The notes under the pieces were generated by a model that was given only the letters and a program-made list of their open reading frames with translations, had not been told where the DNA came from and made no database searches. From contig NC_061772.1 of the NCBI RefSeq assembly GCF_022458985.1, forward strand, positions 5,815,501 to 5,879,500: a stretch of DNA of 64,000 nucleotides, written 5' to 3'. A program made the translations under genes and the position numbers. How positions within the stretch are numbered: the first letter of the stretch is position 1; each line of letters begins with the position of its first letter. This stretch comes from Mugil cephalus (Eukaryota; Chordata; Actinopteri; Mugiliformes; Mugilidae). Below, piece after piece: positions 1 through 13,734 of this stretch.

Positions 1-230
1 TTTTTTTTTGGCGGGTGGGGGGGGGGGGGGGGGGGGGGGGGTTCACTTCAATCTTAAAGATGTGGCTATTCTGCTTTTACGCACCCCTTCTTGTTGTTAA
101 TACATTCATGCATATATTATCTGTCTTGCATATGTTATGTTATGTCTGATCTCTGTGTATGTTTGTGTACATGCTACTGGACACTTGAATTTCCCCCAAG
201 AGATTAATAAAATTCTATTCTATTCTCATA
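1..230 (+). repeat. LINE-like 3' end plus a G homopolymer
   Basis: Bases 10-41 are an almost pure run of G. From about 42 the sequence is AT-rich and ends in AGATTAATAAAATTC followed by TTCTA repeats at 200-227. A GGATTAATAAA-like end followed by a short tandem repeat is the usual 3' terminus of several teleost non-LTR retrotransposons. The family cannot be named because no reverse transcriptase is present; the element runs off the left edge. The G run may also reflect assembly trouble at a homopolymer. Confidence 0.5.
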
Positions 231-2850
231 ATCTGTCCTTGTCTATCACACTGTAAGTGTGTATAAGAACATTTACTCAAGTATCGCTAATACTACTGAA
301 AAAGAGTGTTGGTGTTGTTCATTCATTTAGTCCGCATTTAAGTAAGATCTACAACAAATATAATAGCTAATGGAAATACAAACAGAAACAAATAGCTAAT
401 GAAAATTGCTATGAGTTGTAGCTGTAATTTGTATTTAGCTGTATTTGACCAACAAGCTGGAAATTACATATCTGCATTCGCTTGTTGAATGTAGTTCATC
501 CTCACTCATATCTCTGAACGGTCTAGGGTTTCATCACAAACACTGGCACGACTGTACTGCAGGACAAAAAAAAAAATCTGCATAATGTGAGTCTTAATAA
601 TCAGGCTAAACTTAAGAGCAATGCTGCATTTGAACTTAAACATTAGCACAAGTACGTCAGAAGAAATCCTCTGTATCCTTTTCCTTGGTTCCCTCTTGAA
701 TGTCATTTTCATATCTTGTATTTCATGTTCAAAGCCCTGAGCCAATGTTCTGACCTAGATGCAAAAATTAATGGTTTCTGGCAAACAGCATCTGTCAAGC
801 AGATGGGGAGCAATGATCTAGTGGTATGGGCTTGAGAAAGAGAGACGCTCATTTCTATGGCCACCTGACTCTGAACTTATCAAGAGCGTGCTACACAATA
901 AGCTATAATCCTCAGCATATTGCAGGAAGAAATCCATCAATAGCCCATTTCAGAATGTTCTTACACAACTCAATTAGATGAGCTTCGGAAAAGGTTGCTT
1001 GCCATATTGAAACTAGGAATAGCCTTATATCAATCTCTTTAATGGAATTTACTTTTTGAACCACTTCTAAATGCATTTCACAACATAATCACCAACTGGC
1101 AAACCCTGACCCGTTGTCTCATGTACAATATTACTGCACTGTAACTGAAAAAACAAAAAAACATTTCAGATATGAGCAAAAACATGCATGTGACTTGATG
1201 AAGGATGTATTTTTATGAACTTTTATGAAGTGAGTTGCAGAGACTTGCCACTCAGTCTAAATATGTGCTTTTTTGGCTTTTTTTCCCCCAACCAGTTCTC
1301 AGGTTTGTAGCCACATGTGATCTGGGATATTTTTCACTCTGTGTTTTAAATGGTTTCCAGGCACCTTTGCATAACACAATAACTCTACAATATGCTGCTG
1401 TTACCCAGTGATATCCTGAATGGATTAAACCAAGATAACGATTTAACTTGCAGGGATGACATTTGGAAATGCTATACATGCAGATTTGTTTGTCTTTGCA
1501 CAGACAATGTAACTTTATATTTAATTCACTGAGCAGTGAAAGCACATTTTGGAAAAAAAAATAAAAAAAACTTTTCCTGTTGAGTACTCACATGTTGGGA
1601 ATCAGTGAACAGTTCATTTGCAAACATAAACGCTGCCAGTGGAGCCAGCAGGTGACTTGACTAGGTGAGTCAGAGTCAGTCACTGTAAGTGAGGATTCAT
1701 TAGTTCAACTGTGTGGAGCACAGACAAGGTCAGATGACAGCGTTTTCACAGAGGTGAACAAGGGTGAGAGGGAAATTGGGTCTGATCAGTACATGCTTTT
1801 AGAATGCTGCAGTAAGGTTTGTGCAGATTTCACAATGGATGTAATATGTCCACAAAAATGAAAAACATGGTGAGACACATTTCAAACTGGAAGGGCAAAC
1901 ACAGTGTAACATGTAAAACCACAGAGCCCAGGCAGAGATTATCTCTTCGTCAACAACTTAGATCACATGCCATCAACATTTCTGTGGGCGGCAACCTTCA
2001 TTTTTATGTTTTTTTTGCTCTTTTTTTCAATCCCTTCACCTTCGTTTTCCAACTAGGGTGTCTTATTATTGATGAGTAAAAGCTGCTCAAGTAGCTTTAG
2101 AAAAGGCTATGTGCTTTAAAAAAAAAAAAAAAAGAAAGAAAAAAAGAAAAGAAATTCATTATCAGTAGACGCTTTGATTTACTTTGTTATGTTGCTGATT
2201 TCTCATCTGTTGGTGAAAAATGCCTTTGAGCTTTCCTTCATCTGCAGGGGATAGTCCCAGGCGCTAATTGTTTAATTAACTGCTGCTTTTATGAAGCACA
2301 CACAACCACATAATTGCAAAGAGCTGCCACAAACCAAACACAACGCTTCCAGGTATCCAGCCTTTAGACTCCTTGAGCACAATGAAAATACATATTTTTC
2401 TTTACATACGTAGATTTCACTCATTATAAATTTCCATTTGACATCTCGTATAGATACAAACCCACTAAGTCTAGGTTGTATAAGATGAAAGAGCTGAATA
2501 TTGGCACATTTTGCACCCGTATGCATTTACAATATCAGACTTGCAAACACTGCAGTGCACTTGCAGCCAGAGGCTCTTTTGTTATGTTAATAACAAAGAA
2601 AATAGTAAAAATTCAGTATTCCCTCATTTTCATCACCATTGGCAGTTATCAGTGTCTTGTATTGACAATCAGCATGCTCTTCAGATGGTCCCGTTTCCTG
2701 ATTTGGGAAGTTGTTCTTCAGTTTTCATCATCTTTTAAGTCAGAATCTTAAACAATGTGAATGTTGCAGAAACAACAAAGGGAGCAAAGACATATATGAT
2801 TAATTTAAAACATATGCATGATAATCAGAAAAAATACTCTGATTGGTCTA
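231..2850. other. gene-free AT-rich spacer
   Basis: No ORF here has coding character and I recognise no repeat family. There are A/T homopolymers near 1550-1570 and 2119-2150. Short ORFs at 506-745, 1252-1545 and 1819-2079 have no recognisable motif and no codon bias. Confidence 0.5.
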
Positions 2851-3127
2851 CACTGATAAAAATATGGTGCTCCATCAAAAAAAAAGAAAAAGAAAAAAAA
2901 AGAAGTAGGGCACCATTTTGCATCATTTTATCCCATAGATCAAAAAAGACTAGTCTTTGTTAGTAGAACATTAACACCAAAGTAAGGATCACTTTGAGTA
3001 CACCTCTTACTTTAGTGTTAAAAAAAAAGTAAGGCAACTTTTTGCATCACGTCCTTTGTCCTTTGAGTACACCCAACGCAAACTTGGATAATTTTTAAGT
3101 AGATGGAACACCATATTTTTGTCAGTG
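2851..3127. mobile_element. CACTG-ended MITE (CACTA/EnSpm-like)
   Basis: A 277-bp unit is bounded by terminal inverted repeats. The left end (2851-2873) and the reverse complement of the right end (3105-3127) agree at 21 of 23 positions and both begin CACTGAyAAAAATATGGTG. The flanking triplets CTA and CTG could be a decayed 3-bp target duplication, as expected for the CACTA superfamily. Inside are an A-rich run and two related segments carrying TTTTGCATCA. There is no coding capacity, so it is non-autonomous. The ends are seen directly; the superfamily is inferred from the terminal bases. Confidence 0.6.
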
Positions 3128-4576
3128 CTGTGTTAAGGCTAATCGGTGTTCGCTCCGTAAGCTAACGTTACGTAGAGGAAAAAAAACACATCTCTGCTTA
3201 CTTTAAGTTACAGTCATTTGCAAACATTAGCTTGAAATGAAATTTGAATCAAGTGTTTAAAAACAAATTGCCAACGTTCACATAAAAAGTCTTTTGAAGC
3301 CACTTGCTATTGTTAATTCCAAATAACATCAAGAGTCACCGGTTATTGTACTTATTCATTTCTACAACAATATAAACCCAGATATTTTCTTATATATTCT
3401 TAGATTGACTTTTTTTTTACTGTATTTGCAAGTCTGATGTTATCTACTTATAATGGGTGTGTAGCTCGTAATAGACTGTCACATTTGGCAAAATTTTCTA
3501 CATAGGGATCTACATGTACAACACAAACTCGGCAAGTCACTCTCTAAGGTTTTCAGATTTTTCAGAAGATGGGGGCCTCCACATACGCAAGTAATTTAGA
3601 TGGCTCTCTAGAGCCATTAATAAACCAGGCTGAAGAGTAGGAGAACTCAAACAGCAAAAGCAAGGCACAGGGCAGTTTGTTAACAATCCCTTCTTTAATA
3701 TGCATCTCACTCTGCCATCCTCAATGAAAACAAATGACCTGAGCAGCGTGGTACACTGAGTTAGCAACTCTGATCTTGTTATCCTGAAAGACAAGATGTG
3801 ACAGATTTTTAGATGCTTAAATTGTTTGAAATGCAAATGAAGTAAAGTTAAATAACAAGAGGGGAATATCTATAAATGCTCATCAGCATGTGCACATTAT
3901 GCAAGTCACAAATGAGCACACACCAAAACTCACACCATCACAATGCTGTTCAGTACTGTAAGACTGCAGCGACTCAAGGATTAGGCTTCAACGTTTTAAT
4001 ACTTACAGACACAATAAACTCTGCACCCGAGGCTTCCTCCTTGACTTAGGGGTCATGAGGCTGCTCATTTGAGCTGTATCCTGCGCAGCTAGAAGGGGCA
4101 TTAACGAGGGCAAGGAGAATTATGTGATTGATAGTCGTACTGCAGCAACTCAAGCACCTTCACCTTGGTGTCAGACATCGGTAATAAAGAAAGACCTCAA
4201 CCACAAATCAAAGCTCTTGATTTTATTGCCCAGTCCAAGTCACGACCATCACCTGCACAAGCACCTCAAACGAGAAGCCTTTCAAAAAGGAGCCCGACAC
4301 ACTCTGAGTGACAGAATGAGAAATCTGCAATTTCAGAGGAACCTGGCATCCAGCCAGCATAGCTCCACACTGGCGTAATCCCCCTGAAGTGGTCTGAGCT
4401 CCAAATAAGAACGCCTCCCGGATGAGGGAAACAATGGGTCAGACTCAGTCAAGCTGTAGGGACAAAGTGTTTCAAGGTTATATAAAAAAAAAAAATGACA
4501 GCTGTCCTCACATCACCCTGGACCTGGCCTGAATAAATGGCTAAAATGGACACCTATTTTTATTCACCTAGAATAG
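3128..4576. other. gene-free spacer
   Basis: No gene or recognisable repeat was found. The ORF at 3537-3836 (minus strand) has no motif. Confidence 0.45.
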
Positions 4577-4752
4577 TAAATGGTCTTGTTTTTATATAGC
4601 GTCTTTCTACCTATTGGTACTCAAGGTGCTTTACAGTCACAGACACATTCACACACCAGTGCCACGCACTGGGAGCAACTAGGGGTTCAGTGTCAATGGG
4701 ATCGAACCACTATCCCTCTGGTTGCTCCACCTACTGAACCACAGCCACCCCC
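4577..4752 (-). repeat. tRNA-derived SINE, teleost type
   Basis: Read on the minus strand this unit has a tRNA-like head. An A-box-like segment GGTTCAGTAGGTGGAGCAAC lies at 4721-4740 and a B-box GGTTCGATCCC at 4698-4708. The body ends in GCTATATAAA and ACCATTTA, the 3' tail seen in an abundant fish SINE. The spacing of the two boxes fits an RNA polymerase III promoter. Base changes suggest an old copy. Confidence 0.65.
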
Positions 4753-7559
4753 AGGATCTGGCTTCACTGAATATCCATGGTTGATACTACAGCAGGAAAG
4801 ATTGCGCAAATGCACCTCACACTGATCTCTTTAATATTTGAGATAAATCATTAAGAATTAAATTCTGTTTTTAAATAAAACTTCTGGGTGCTACTTTTTA
4901 GGTGTGTTGATCACTAACATTGCATTCAGAGCATTCTGGTCATGTAGCAACTGGGCCAAGTGGAATGGCCATATTACTCATGCATATTTAATGTCCATAA
5001 ACACTCGCTCCGCTTCCTGCATTGTCTATGCCTCCGCTCAGTGCTATGTATGCTTATCATCCATCATGACAGCCTCCCTGGAAAATGTTTACAACACAAA
5101 AGTGTGGCACAGCCCTGAAGCTTCCCTCAGAACAGTTGAATAAATGAATCAGCCGTATGAATGTAATTTATATGAGACAAGGCTGAAAAAATGATCCTGG
5201 TGCCGAAGTACACTTAATGAGGTAACCTGCTTACAGGTGAGAGTGATCATCTGGAATTTAAAAGATGTATAACCAGTAGGTGCAGGAATAATTGTCTTTA
5301 ATTTTAATAGCTGGAACACTGACATATTTAGTGTGGGTGCTTTATGAGGTTAAGTATAACTAAATTAAACCGTGGCTGCTTGTTAAACATAGCGCCACAT
5401 AGTAAGGCACTGGTACGATGCAGTATGTCTTACCTGCATGATGGCATCTTATTATATCATTGAGCACAGAGCCACTTATTGTCAAGTTGTCAAGTGCGGG
5501 TAAATCTAAGAGTGGATTTATGCCACTAAACATCTGAGAAGTACAAGAAACTCTCTCTCACTTAATAGTTTAACTTCATATCATCCAATCAATCAATCGA
5601 CTGTAAAAGCCTGTTATGCTGACATGTGTAGCCATAAGACCCAGTGTTGGGAAAAAGAAATATTTTACTCAAGAAAAAGAACCAACACAACACTGTAAAA
5701 ATACTAAATTAGAAGTATTTTAATTCATTATTCATATGTTTTATTAACACATCCGTGAATGTTTTCAGACATTCATGATTGATAAGAATGTGATTTACCG
5801 CTTTTTTTTTAATTTTACCTTTGCTGCAGTAAAGGCATTAGCAGCCCTTTTCTCTTCACATAACTGTGAGATCACAACACCATACTAATGTGTTCAGTAA
5901 TGTAAAATCTGAAAGCAAAGCATAAGGAGAAGTGAAGTGACTCCAGTGGAAAAGAATTAAAACATAGATCTTGTTGTTTTTTTCAAACATGTTTTATTAG
6001 CTTTTATCAGAACACGTTACAAAAAACCAAACACAAAATAGAACATAACATAAGACAGTAACTGGCAGTTGTACAAAATAAAATGAATTCATTGTGATGT
6101 TTTTCTGAGGACAAAGATGTACTTAAATAATAAATAAACCTGACTTAATTCATACTGGGGATACACTGGGGAGGGATGGGGAGGCTTGCCTAGCACTGAT
6201 ATATTTGATAAATTGTTTCCAAATCCGATCAAATTTATCAGAGGGGCCGTGTATTGTGTGTCACAGTTTCTCTAACTAAAGATACTGCGTCACCTACGCT
6301 TCCAATGCATAAGAATCAGACTTTGTGATAGCAAAGTAACACATTTTTTCACATTGAGGTTCATTCCAATGAGATTCTTGTTGTTCTCTCCTGCTACACC
6401 AAAAATGTCTAACATAGGATCAGGCTCAATCACCATGAAAACATCCACATAAATCTTGTTTTGTATTCGCTTTTTTATTTTTTAATTTTTAATTTTAGAA
6501 GAGTGAATGTTTGAAGTTCAGGAGCAGGACCACACCTCAATCGCTCCTCTTCTTATCATATGTCTTTTATGTCCCATTTATTGTCATTATCCAATGTCAC
6601 ACCAAACCTACCTCTCATCGTTCTAATCTTAACGATCTATTTTAGGACTCTTGAAAGGTCTGCAGAGCACTTAAGCATTGGTAATTCTCAACCTGCAGGC
6701 ACCTGTAAAATGCCTCTTGTTGGAAACCCTCAATTTTTATATTGCCATGTTACATCTGCAGCGTCCACAACAAGCTGTAAATACAACACTGACCTTCTAT
6801 TCCTGTACTGTAATGTTTTAGTCAGAAATGTGTTATATCCATCAAATAGAAAGCAATGTCATCATGCATTTATAGCTGGACTGTATATGTGTTAGGGTTA
6901 GCCTAGTATTTGAACCTTTATTAGCTTTTTGTTTCCATCAATTCCTGGGGAAACATTTTTTGAAACTTTATGAATAATATGCTAATTAGGTGTTATTTGA
7001 ACATTTTCTTTATGCTAGTCTAAAAGAAGATGGAAGTAAAACAAAGACAAAATTACAGTTTTATTAGGTGGACATGAAATGCAAGTAAATATTGAAATAC
7101 CTTGATTCTGAAACAAAACATTATATAAATACCCCATAGTAGCTCAGAAATATTTAAGTCTGAGATAGAAGCATGGGGTTTAAGATGTTAAAGTTTAACA
7201 ATCCTCAATGTCTTCTTTGTTATTTGCAGAGAAAAAAAGTTAAGAGATCATGGAGTGCAGAGAAAAGGACAGCGGAGTAACACTTGGGAAAGTTCAAGGG
7301 CTGTGCACACAGTCCACTGAGGAATATTAAGCACTCTATGACAGAAAGTGGAATGATGTAAAAAAAAAAATAAATAAATGTTTATAACAAAACTGTCACA
7401 CTGATCTGCAGGTCTGCTTCAAGAAATATACGTATTTTAAGTGATCTAGTTGAGCTAGTATTTAAAGCACTTGTTTTCAAATGGTTGCTTTTCTTCCCTG
7501 AACGCTTGTTAGGTATTTTTTCATTTTAGAGATTTTAAGAAATACAATTTTAAGTATGT
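4753..7559. other. gene-free spacer with decayed repeat remnants
   Basis: No protein gene is visible. At about 5642 the sequence CAGTGTTGGGAAA followed by a run resembling TTTTACTCAAG looks like the decayed start of a common fish hAT-type repeat. The stretch 5975-6450 resembles an interspersed teleost retroelement piece (minus orientation), but I cannot name it. The ORF at 6560-6895 has no recognisable domain. Confidence 0.35.
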
Positions 7560-7712
7560 CTGTGAAGGTTCTCAGTCATCCAGGTCATGGTAATCCAAAA
7601 AGCGTTGAATAAGGTCAGCTGGACTTGTAGAATTTCTTGAAGACGTTTCGCCACTCATCCGAGTAGCTTCTTCAGTTCTGATAAACTAGTGGGAAATTGA
7701 GGTTTAAATAGG
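7560..7712. repeat. common teleost interspersed repeat
   Basis: The segment contains TTCTCAGTCATCCAGGTCAT, then TTGAAGACGTTTCGCCACTC, then AGTAGCTTCTTCAGTTCTG. These three blocks in this order are a repeat I recognise as dispersed through many fish genomes. It has no coding capacity. Its class is not clear from sequence alone. Confidence 0.6.
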
Positions 7713-7899
7713 AATTTTAAATTTTAAAATACAATTTTAAGTAATTTAGGTGAATAGTTTCTGTTTTTCTTTACAGCCAGTATTGTGAATGAATATAAGC
7801 TAATTTTGTAAAGTCAATGTAGGACAAGAACTTAGTCTGATGATTTTATTCAACTTAATTATAGAACAAATCATTTAGCAAATAAATAACAATGAATCA

Positions 7900-8305
7900 A
7901 ACTGAGACAAAATTTCTTCCAAACACACAAATCTGAAAAACAGGTAAAAACCTAAAACCAAGACAAGAACCAACAGGAGGAAGCGTGAGTGTAGGACAAA
8001 CGTGGCTAGCAGAACAGAGTTATGTAACCGGGGATAATGTCACAGACGACTTGGCAAAGGGAAAGGCAGGGTTATATATGCAGTCAGGAACAAGGGCTGA
8101 TGGAATAATGAGACCAACGAGGGGAGGAGCACGCAGACAAAAGACACAAGGCAAGACAGGTGAGGCAAATACCAGAGGCTGGAGCAGACAGAAAGGAAGT
8201 AAGACTTAAATTCAACAAGGAAACTGATTACAAAAGAAAACAGGAAACACCAGAAAAAATAAACAAAGTTACACAAAACTTTTAGAATTAAACACCATGA
8301 CATGT
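7900..8305. repeat. interspersed repeat fragment
   Basis: A purine-rich stretch contains AAAACAGGTAAAA near the left end and AAACAGGAAACAC then ACCATGACATG near the right end. This layout resembles a widely dispersed teleost repeat. The ORF at 7985-8209 inside it is purine-rich repeat sequence, not a gene. A second related-looking piece with CCAGGCGCAGGACTC and GGACTTTATT lies near 9030-9080. Confidence 0.4.
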
Positions 8306-11300
8306 GTGGCTTTGACTGTCTGGAAAAACTATTTAGATATCCATTGTATATCACCTTTAAACTTTAAAATATTGATATGAGTTCTGGTCCATATTGTCCA
8401 GGCCTAGTTCAGACTTTGATAAAAACATTGAAGATACAAACAGTTCTTGAACAGCCAACCAGTTGTGGAATGCTTCATAGTCACAATTTAGATCAGTTGG
8501 GTTGCGATCAATGGTTCCCAACCTTTTTTTAGCGCGTGCAATTGTTTTTGTTGTGTGTCACAGTTTGTCAGTCGTGATGCCCGAATAATCCAATTTAATA
8601 ATGAGCTTACAAAATGACTACAAATATTTTCTTATCATGTTCTAAAATAAATTATCAAATAATTCTGCGTATCCTACCTCACCAGAACCCAGGAATAACA
8701 GCATGATGACATAATCTACACTAATAAGCTGAAAAGAGATGACTACTTTGCTCCACATGCTCAAAACCATTTTTTCTTTTCTCATAATTGATTGCTTCCA
8801 CCACAACAATACACACATTATATGCACATGTTTAACAGAACATTAAATAAAGACTGCTGTGACTAATTCAAAACACTACCTTTAAAAGGATTTGAGAGTC
8901 TTCAAGTGTGCAGAAATAGGGCTCATATTTGTAGTTAGAGATTCAAAAAATAGAGGAAAAAAATGCATTCGTGACTGCAGTGTTGCATTCTCTCTCAAAA
9001 AAAACAACACCTCTAACAAGACCTCAAAGACCCAGGCGCAGGACTCAAGTGCTCTGGCACAAAAACAGGACTTTATTGAGCAAAGCTGAAGCTGATTCCA
9101 CAAAGAAACAAAAACGGTTTGTTCCAGCTCCTTCTCTACAGGGGCTGGAACACAGACTGCACCTGTAGCAAAACAGAGGAGGCCAGTACAATGGAAAGAG
9201 CACTTCAAAAACAGACTAAGCTTCGATCGCTTGCTCACATGAGGCAGGGTGCGTGACCAGATGTCCACTTTTTCCCCAAACATGTCCTCTTATTGAGACC
9301 TAAAATGTGCCAAACTCCAGGATTTTGATCTGCTAGATGCCCAAACATGTTTACATTGAATTTGCGTTGTGTCACCCTCCCCCATCCGATGGGGGAACTC
9401 AAATCTTGTCATCGTAACAGAGGTAAATGTAGAAATAGCTGCAAGTGGGAGAGTAGAACATCTCAAAGTAGTGAAGAGTTTGATTGGATGATGAGGTGCG
9501 GGTGAGACAACAGCCCAGCCAGAGCACAACGACCAGCAGCAGCTCTGCTCCACACACCTGAGGACAAAAAGGAGACAGACAAAAAATCAATGCCGACCCG
9601 GAGAGACTGTGTCTTAACAGAAACAATAGCTTTGTGTTTAAGGCTCAGCACTTTGAAGTCATGCTGTTGATACGCAAGTTTCAAGCAGTTTTAGACTTAA
9701 AAATGTGTCACACTCAAACTTTGAAACAGTTGCAAACTTTACATCAAATGTGTGTTGTGCTGGAGGGCTTGACAAATACAATGGGAAAACATTGGAATAA
9801 TGATGTATTGTCCGTCCTTTTATTCTTACCACTAGGACTCCAACTCCTGGCTCTTGCTGGAGGAAATTTATCAGTTAATTGTTCCCCTTTATTCATGTGG
9901 TATCTTGAAGAGAAACATCTGTTTTTGACAATTATATTGGATTCTTAATTCAAACTGGATAACATCATTAGAGAGTTAATGAAGCGCTGCAGACTTGGGG
10001 AGATTTGGGAGTTCCTAATTGGAGTAGTCTGATTCAGTCACAGCAACAAAATGAGTGGGAGGTGCTAAACCAGTGTGAGATTGTGTTGCAGCTTTTGACC
10101 TAACAGCACATAATGCCAGCAGAGGAGGAGGAGGAGAGTAACTCTCTGGTCAGTGAAAAAGGTGCAGAGGGCTCATTACGTTTTGAAGGGGCAGTATTTT
10201 TCCTCTTTGCAGCCGTTGCCTGCAAACTTTATAGGATACCCAGATGGTCTGTTAAATATGCTGCACGATTGTTTGCTCACCGTGGCACCTAAAGCCTTGA
10301 GTTCATGTGAACTCTCCATCTCTCCCGGAGGACAAAACCATGCTTATGTTGCGTGCTCTGTGTGTTATTTATTACAATATATCTGGCATCTACTCTTCAT
10401 TGAATATTTATATATATAATAATATATAAGGAAATTGCGTTGGCAATTAGGATTCCTTTTGGGACAGAATGGAATAAATACAGTGTTAAGACAAAGGTTA
10501 GAGGGAGGTGAGCAATTACCTCAAGTCATCAGTTTAATTACCCTGATCACATTGCACTATTGAGATTACATGTTATTAATTTTAGTTCCAAGACATTGTC
10601 TACTATGTAGCTGTGCACTGTAGATTATGATAAAGAGAAATTGTGGAAAAGGTGGCTAATATTCAGTGTGAGATTGAAAATAGTCAATTAGGAATTATTA
10701 GTAGAACCGACAGGAGCATATTAACACTGGGCAGGATAAAACATGAGGTTTGTATTTGACACTGGTTGGAAATAGATGCATGTACAGGTTGGAAATATGC
10801 AAATATATGAAACCTAATCAACTCTTTGTTATTCAGATTGTGTGAATTACCAAAATGTCACCTGGGACCCTCTCATTGGAAAACTGCTGCTTTGAAGCAC
10901 CTGCTGATATTCAAAAGATGCTAAAGCTGAAGAAAAGAAATCACAACACAACGTGACAAGAAAATCACAGAACAACACAAGAGTGTTAAGAAGAAACACA
11001 CCTGACAGGAGTGCTAGTTTCATGCCTCTAACTGAAAGAGAACAAAGAGGACGCTTATTCACACAGTTGTTCACCAGCAGAGGTGCTGTCCAAATATGAG
11101 GCATTTGTTACACACTGTGCAACTCAACACAAAATGTTTGCGCGCTATTGTTTCAGTTAGTTTCACTGCGCTGTAAAAAGGGTTGGACTATCCACGAGCC
11201 AAAATGTCCCTGTAGATTTACCCCCTGCTGACAGACACGATCCAACACCGACAGAGGGAGGTGGGTTTATTTTTAAAATCACAAAGAACAGGATTTGTCT

Positions 11301-12150
11301 AAAAGAAGCTCTTTGTTTCTAAGCAGCTATGGTGTTGTCTCTGTAACTGATCTATTTTTATTTAAAAGAAGTCAGGTCTTGTAGCTGTACCTGCATCAAA
11401 AAGTGAGACTGGATGGGAATGGGTGATGCATAAATAATCATGAACAATAAAGCTCCCGTGTAGATTCCTATTTGTCTGTTGTTATCGCTGAATGTAAATT
11501 ACTCTAAATTCACACTTTCTCCAGTGTCACTAGCTAGTTATTCGCTTGGCGAATGCTCTTGATTTGAATTATTTTGAACAAATTTCATAAAAAAAAAGCC
11601 AAACTGAACAGGCTTGATTTCCACCAGGAAGTGTAGTTATTAATATTCAGTAATGAGTCAGATATACTTGCATGTGTTGCATGCAGGATTTCAAGCAGCA
11701 GGTGTGGGTTTGAATCTAAATAAACCACAGTGCCCATGTTCAAAATGAACGACCTTATCATTCACTGCAGCAATGGCTTTATGGACACTAGCTTTCTGCT
11801 AATAATCAGAATAATCCGAATTAAAATCCCTTGTGTAACCACTTCAGCTCCTTCCAACTGAGGCAGTAGCAAGAAAGATAGAGGTAGCAAAACAAACATT
11901 TAACTACACAAGGGTGAAAAGATGAAGAAAGACTGAATTAGTGTGGGCAGCACCGTTCTGTTCCTACAAATCTGTACTGATTGATGTTTTCTTGCATGCA
12001 AATATCATTTTCAATTATTTTATTTAGTGTCTGCATAAACAATCAAGTTGGAGTTCATTAATCAGAATGATTTTATTCATGTTGAAGAATATTGTCCATG
12101 TACATATGGCTAGTGTGTGTCCAACAATAGAGTTCTATATTGGTTTAGAG
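8306..12150. other. gene-free spacer
   Basis: No gene is supported. Several short ORFs (for example 8882-9283 minus and 9634-9948 plus) lack motifs and flanking splice or promoter logic. A TA run lies at 10409-10428. Confidence 0.4.
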
Positions 12151-12683
12151 CATAGACTGTATATAACATGGACAATGTGTCCCTGCTTTCCTTCATTGGC
12201 CAAACTGACTGATTTTTTGATACAGTGCAAGAGTGGAGCCACAAGCCGCATTATTATTCGCGTTTTTTTTTATTTATTTATTTATACTGCGCTCTGCTCT
12301 ACGTCCACCAGTTACAAAGAAATGTGGATTATGCATTATACTTATTTTTATTTATTTATCTATTTATTTGTTTATTTATTTATTTTCCAACTCTCACGGT
12401 CCTACAGGACTTCATGGAGCATTGGCATGGCAACTGGTAGTCTTCATTGCGCCACATCATGTTTCTGTAGTGTCAGATAACCAAAATAAAACTCATCTGA
12501 AAAATGGACACTTGTGTATTGATCAGGATTATATTAACTACCATAACCATCATTGAAAAAAGGTATTTGATGTGTATTTTGGAGTTTTAGTTTGGCCCAA
12601 CTCATATCCCCTAATATGGAGGCAGTTGAGCTTCACCAGGGGGAGCTCTACTTCCTTTGTTTTCATCTTTATACAGTCTGTGG
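12151..12683. mobile_element. short DNA element with CATAGACTGTATA ends
   Basis: The left end CATAGACTGTATATAA (12151-12166) is mirrored at 12668-12683 by TTTATACAGTCTGTGG, so the ends are imperfect inverted repeats of about 16 bp. The interior holds two TTTA tandem runs (about 12262-12288 and 12343-12385). No transposase is present. A CATAGACTGTATATAA-type end is common in non-autonomous fish DNA elements. Target duplication is not clear. Three overlapping small ORFs here are repeat artefacts. Confidence 0.5.
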
Positions 12684-13734
12684 TACAGAGGAATAAACTG
12701 CACAGACTACATTTGTTAGTAGTTTCTTCTTTGTGCAGGATGTGTTTTTTTTTTTTTAACCAGATTTCTTTCTAAGGGTCCATTAAGTCCATACTGGTCA
12801 TTGCATTTAAATTCTTTGAGTTTGCATCAAGTGCTGCAGGAAATGATCTGTACTGTTCAGACAACCATGCAACAATTCACGTCTGTGGCTTGAGACTTGC
12901 TGTCCTTACTGAAATGTCCTTACAAAACGTTTTCCTCCTCTTTCCCCCCACCCCCTCTTCTCATAGCAGAAGTAAAAATAAAAATACAGACAGCAGTCTT
13001 TTTCCGCCTGCTACGCTGTGTCTGCAGGCACTGAACATCTACAAAATCAGACCACAAGACTCGATATGACAAGTCAGCGCCATATCACACCAACGGCATA
13101 ACACAGTGCCTGGGAACAACTCCACATCCTGTCAAACAGTGTGCTGTGCTAACTGAACTCAAAAGCGTGAGCGTGGCACATTCTGGAGTGTTTGCTTGAT
13201 AGCTATCGAAAGAGAGACAAAATCTTGTTTCCACAATAGTTTCACTGGAAAGTCAGCTCACAGCAATAGCATTGAGCCAAAGGGTTCTATATATTGTCTG
13301 ACACCATCATAGCTTCTTCCATTGCAGATTCATCTGTCATGTTCTCACTCCTATACATTTATAGTTGCCAAATAACAGCATTACTGATGTGACTACTAAC
13401 AGCATCTCTGTCAGAGAAAGGGTTATACTTTGTGCCCCCTCATTGGTGAAGTGAAACAAGGTTTGCTTGATATTCTGTCCAGCTGCGGAACATTCTCACT
13501 GCAGTACTCTATCAAACACTCTCGCTATCAAGAGATTGTGTTGCACCTGAAAATCGCACCAATGCAATATTTAATTCGGACCCATATTTATGCTTATTAC
13601 GTTATATAGTTTACTCAGTATGACTGAGGCTCTAGGTCAGTATATCATATGGTATTCAAATAAGTGATATTTGAATGAATCTTAAATAGTGTGCGGTGAA
13701 ATCATAATGATATGTTGACATGTATGACATGTTT
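12684..13734. other. gene-free spacer
   Basis: No gene, RNA or repeat family was recognised. Confidence 0.4.

Noticed and set aside
10-41. G run as a regulatory G-quadruplex
   Set aside because: A pure homopolymer at the window edge is more likely simple repeat or assembly artefact; no gene lies nearby.
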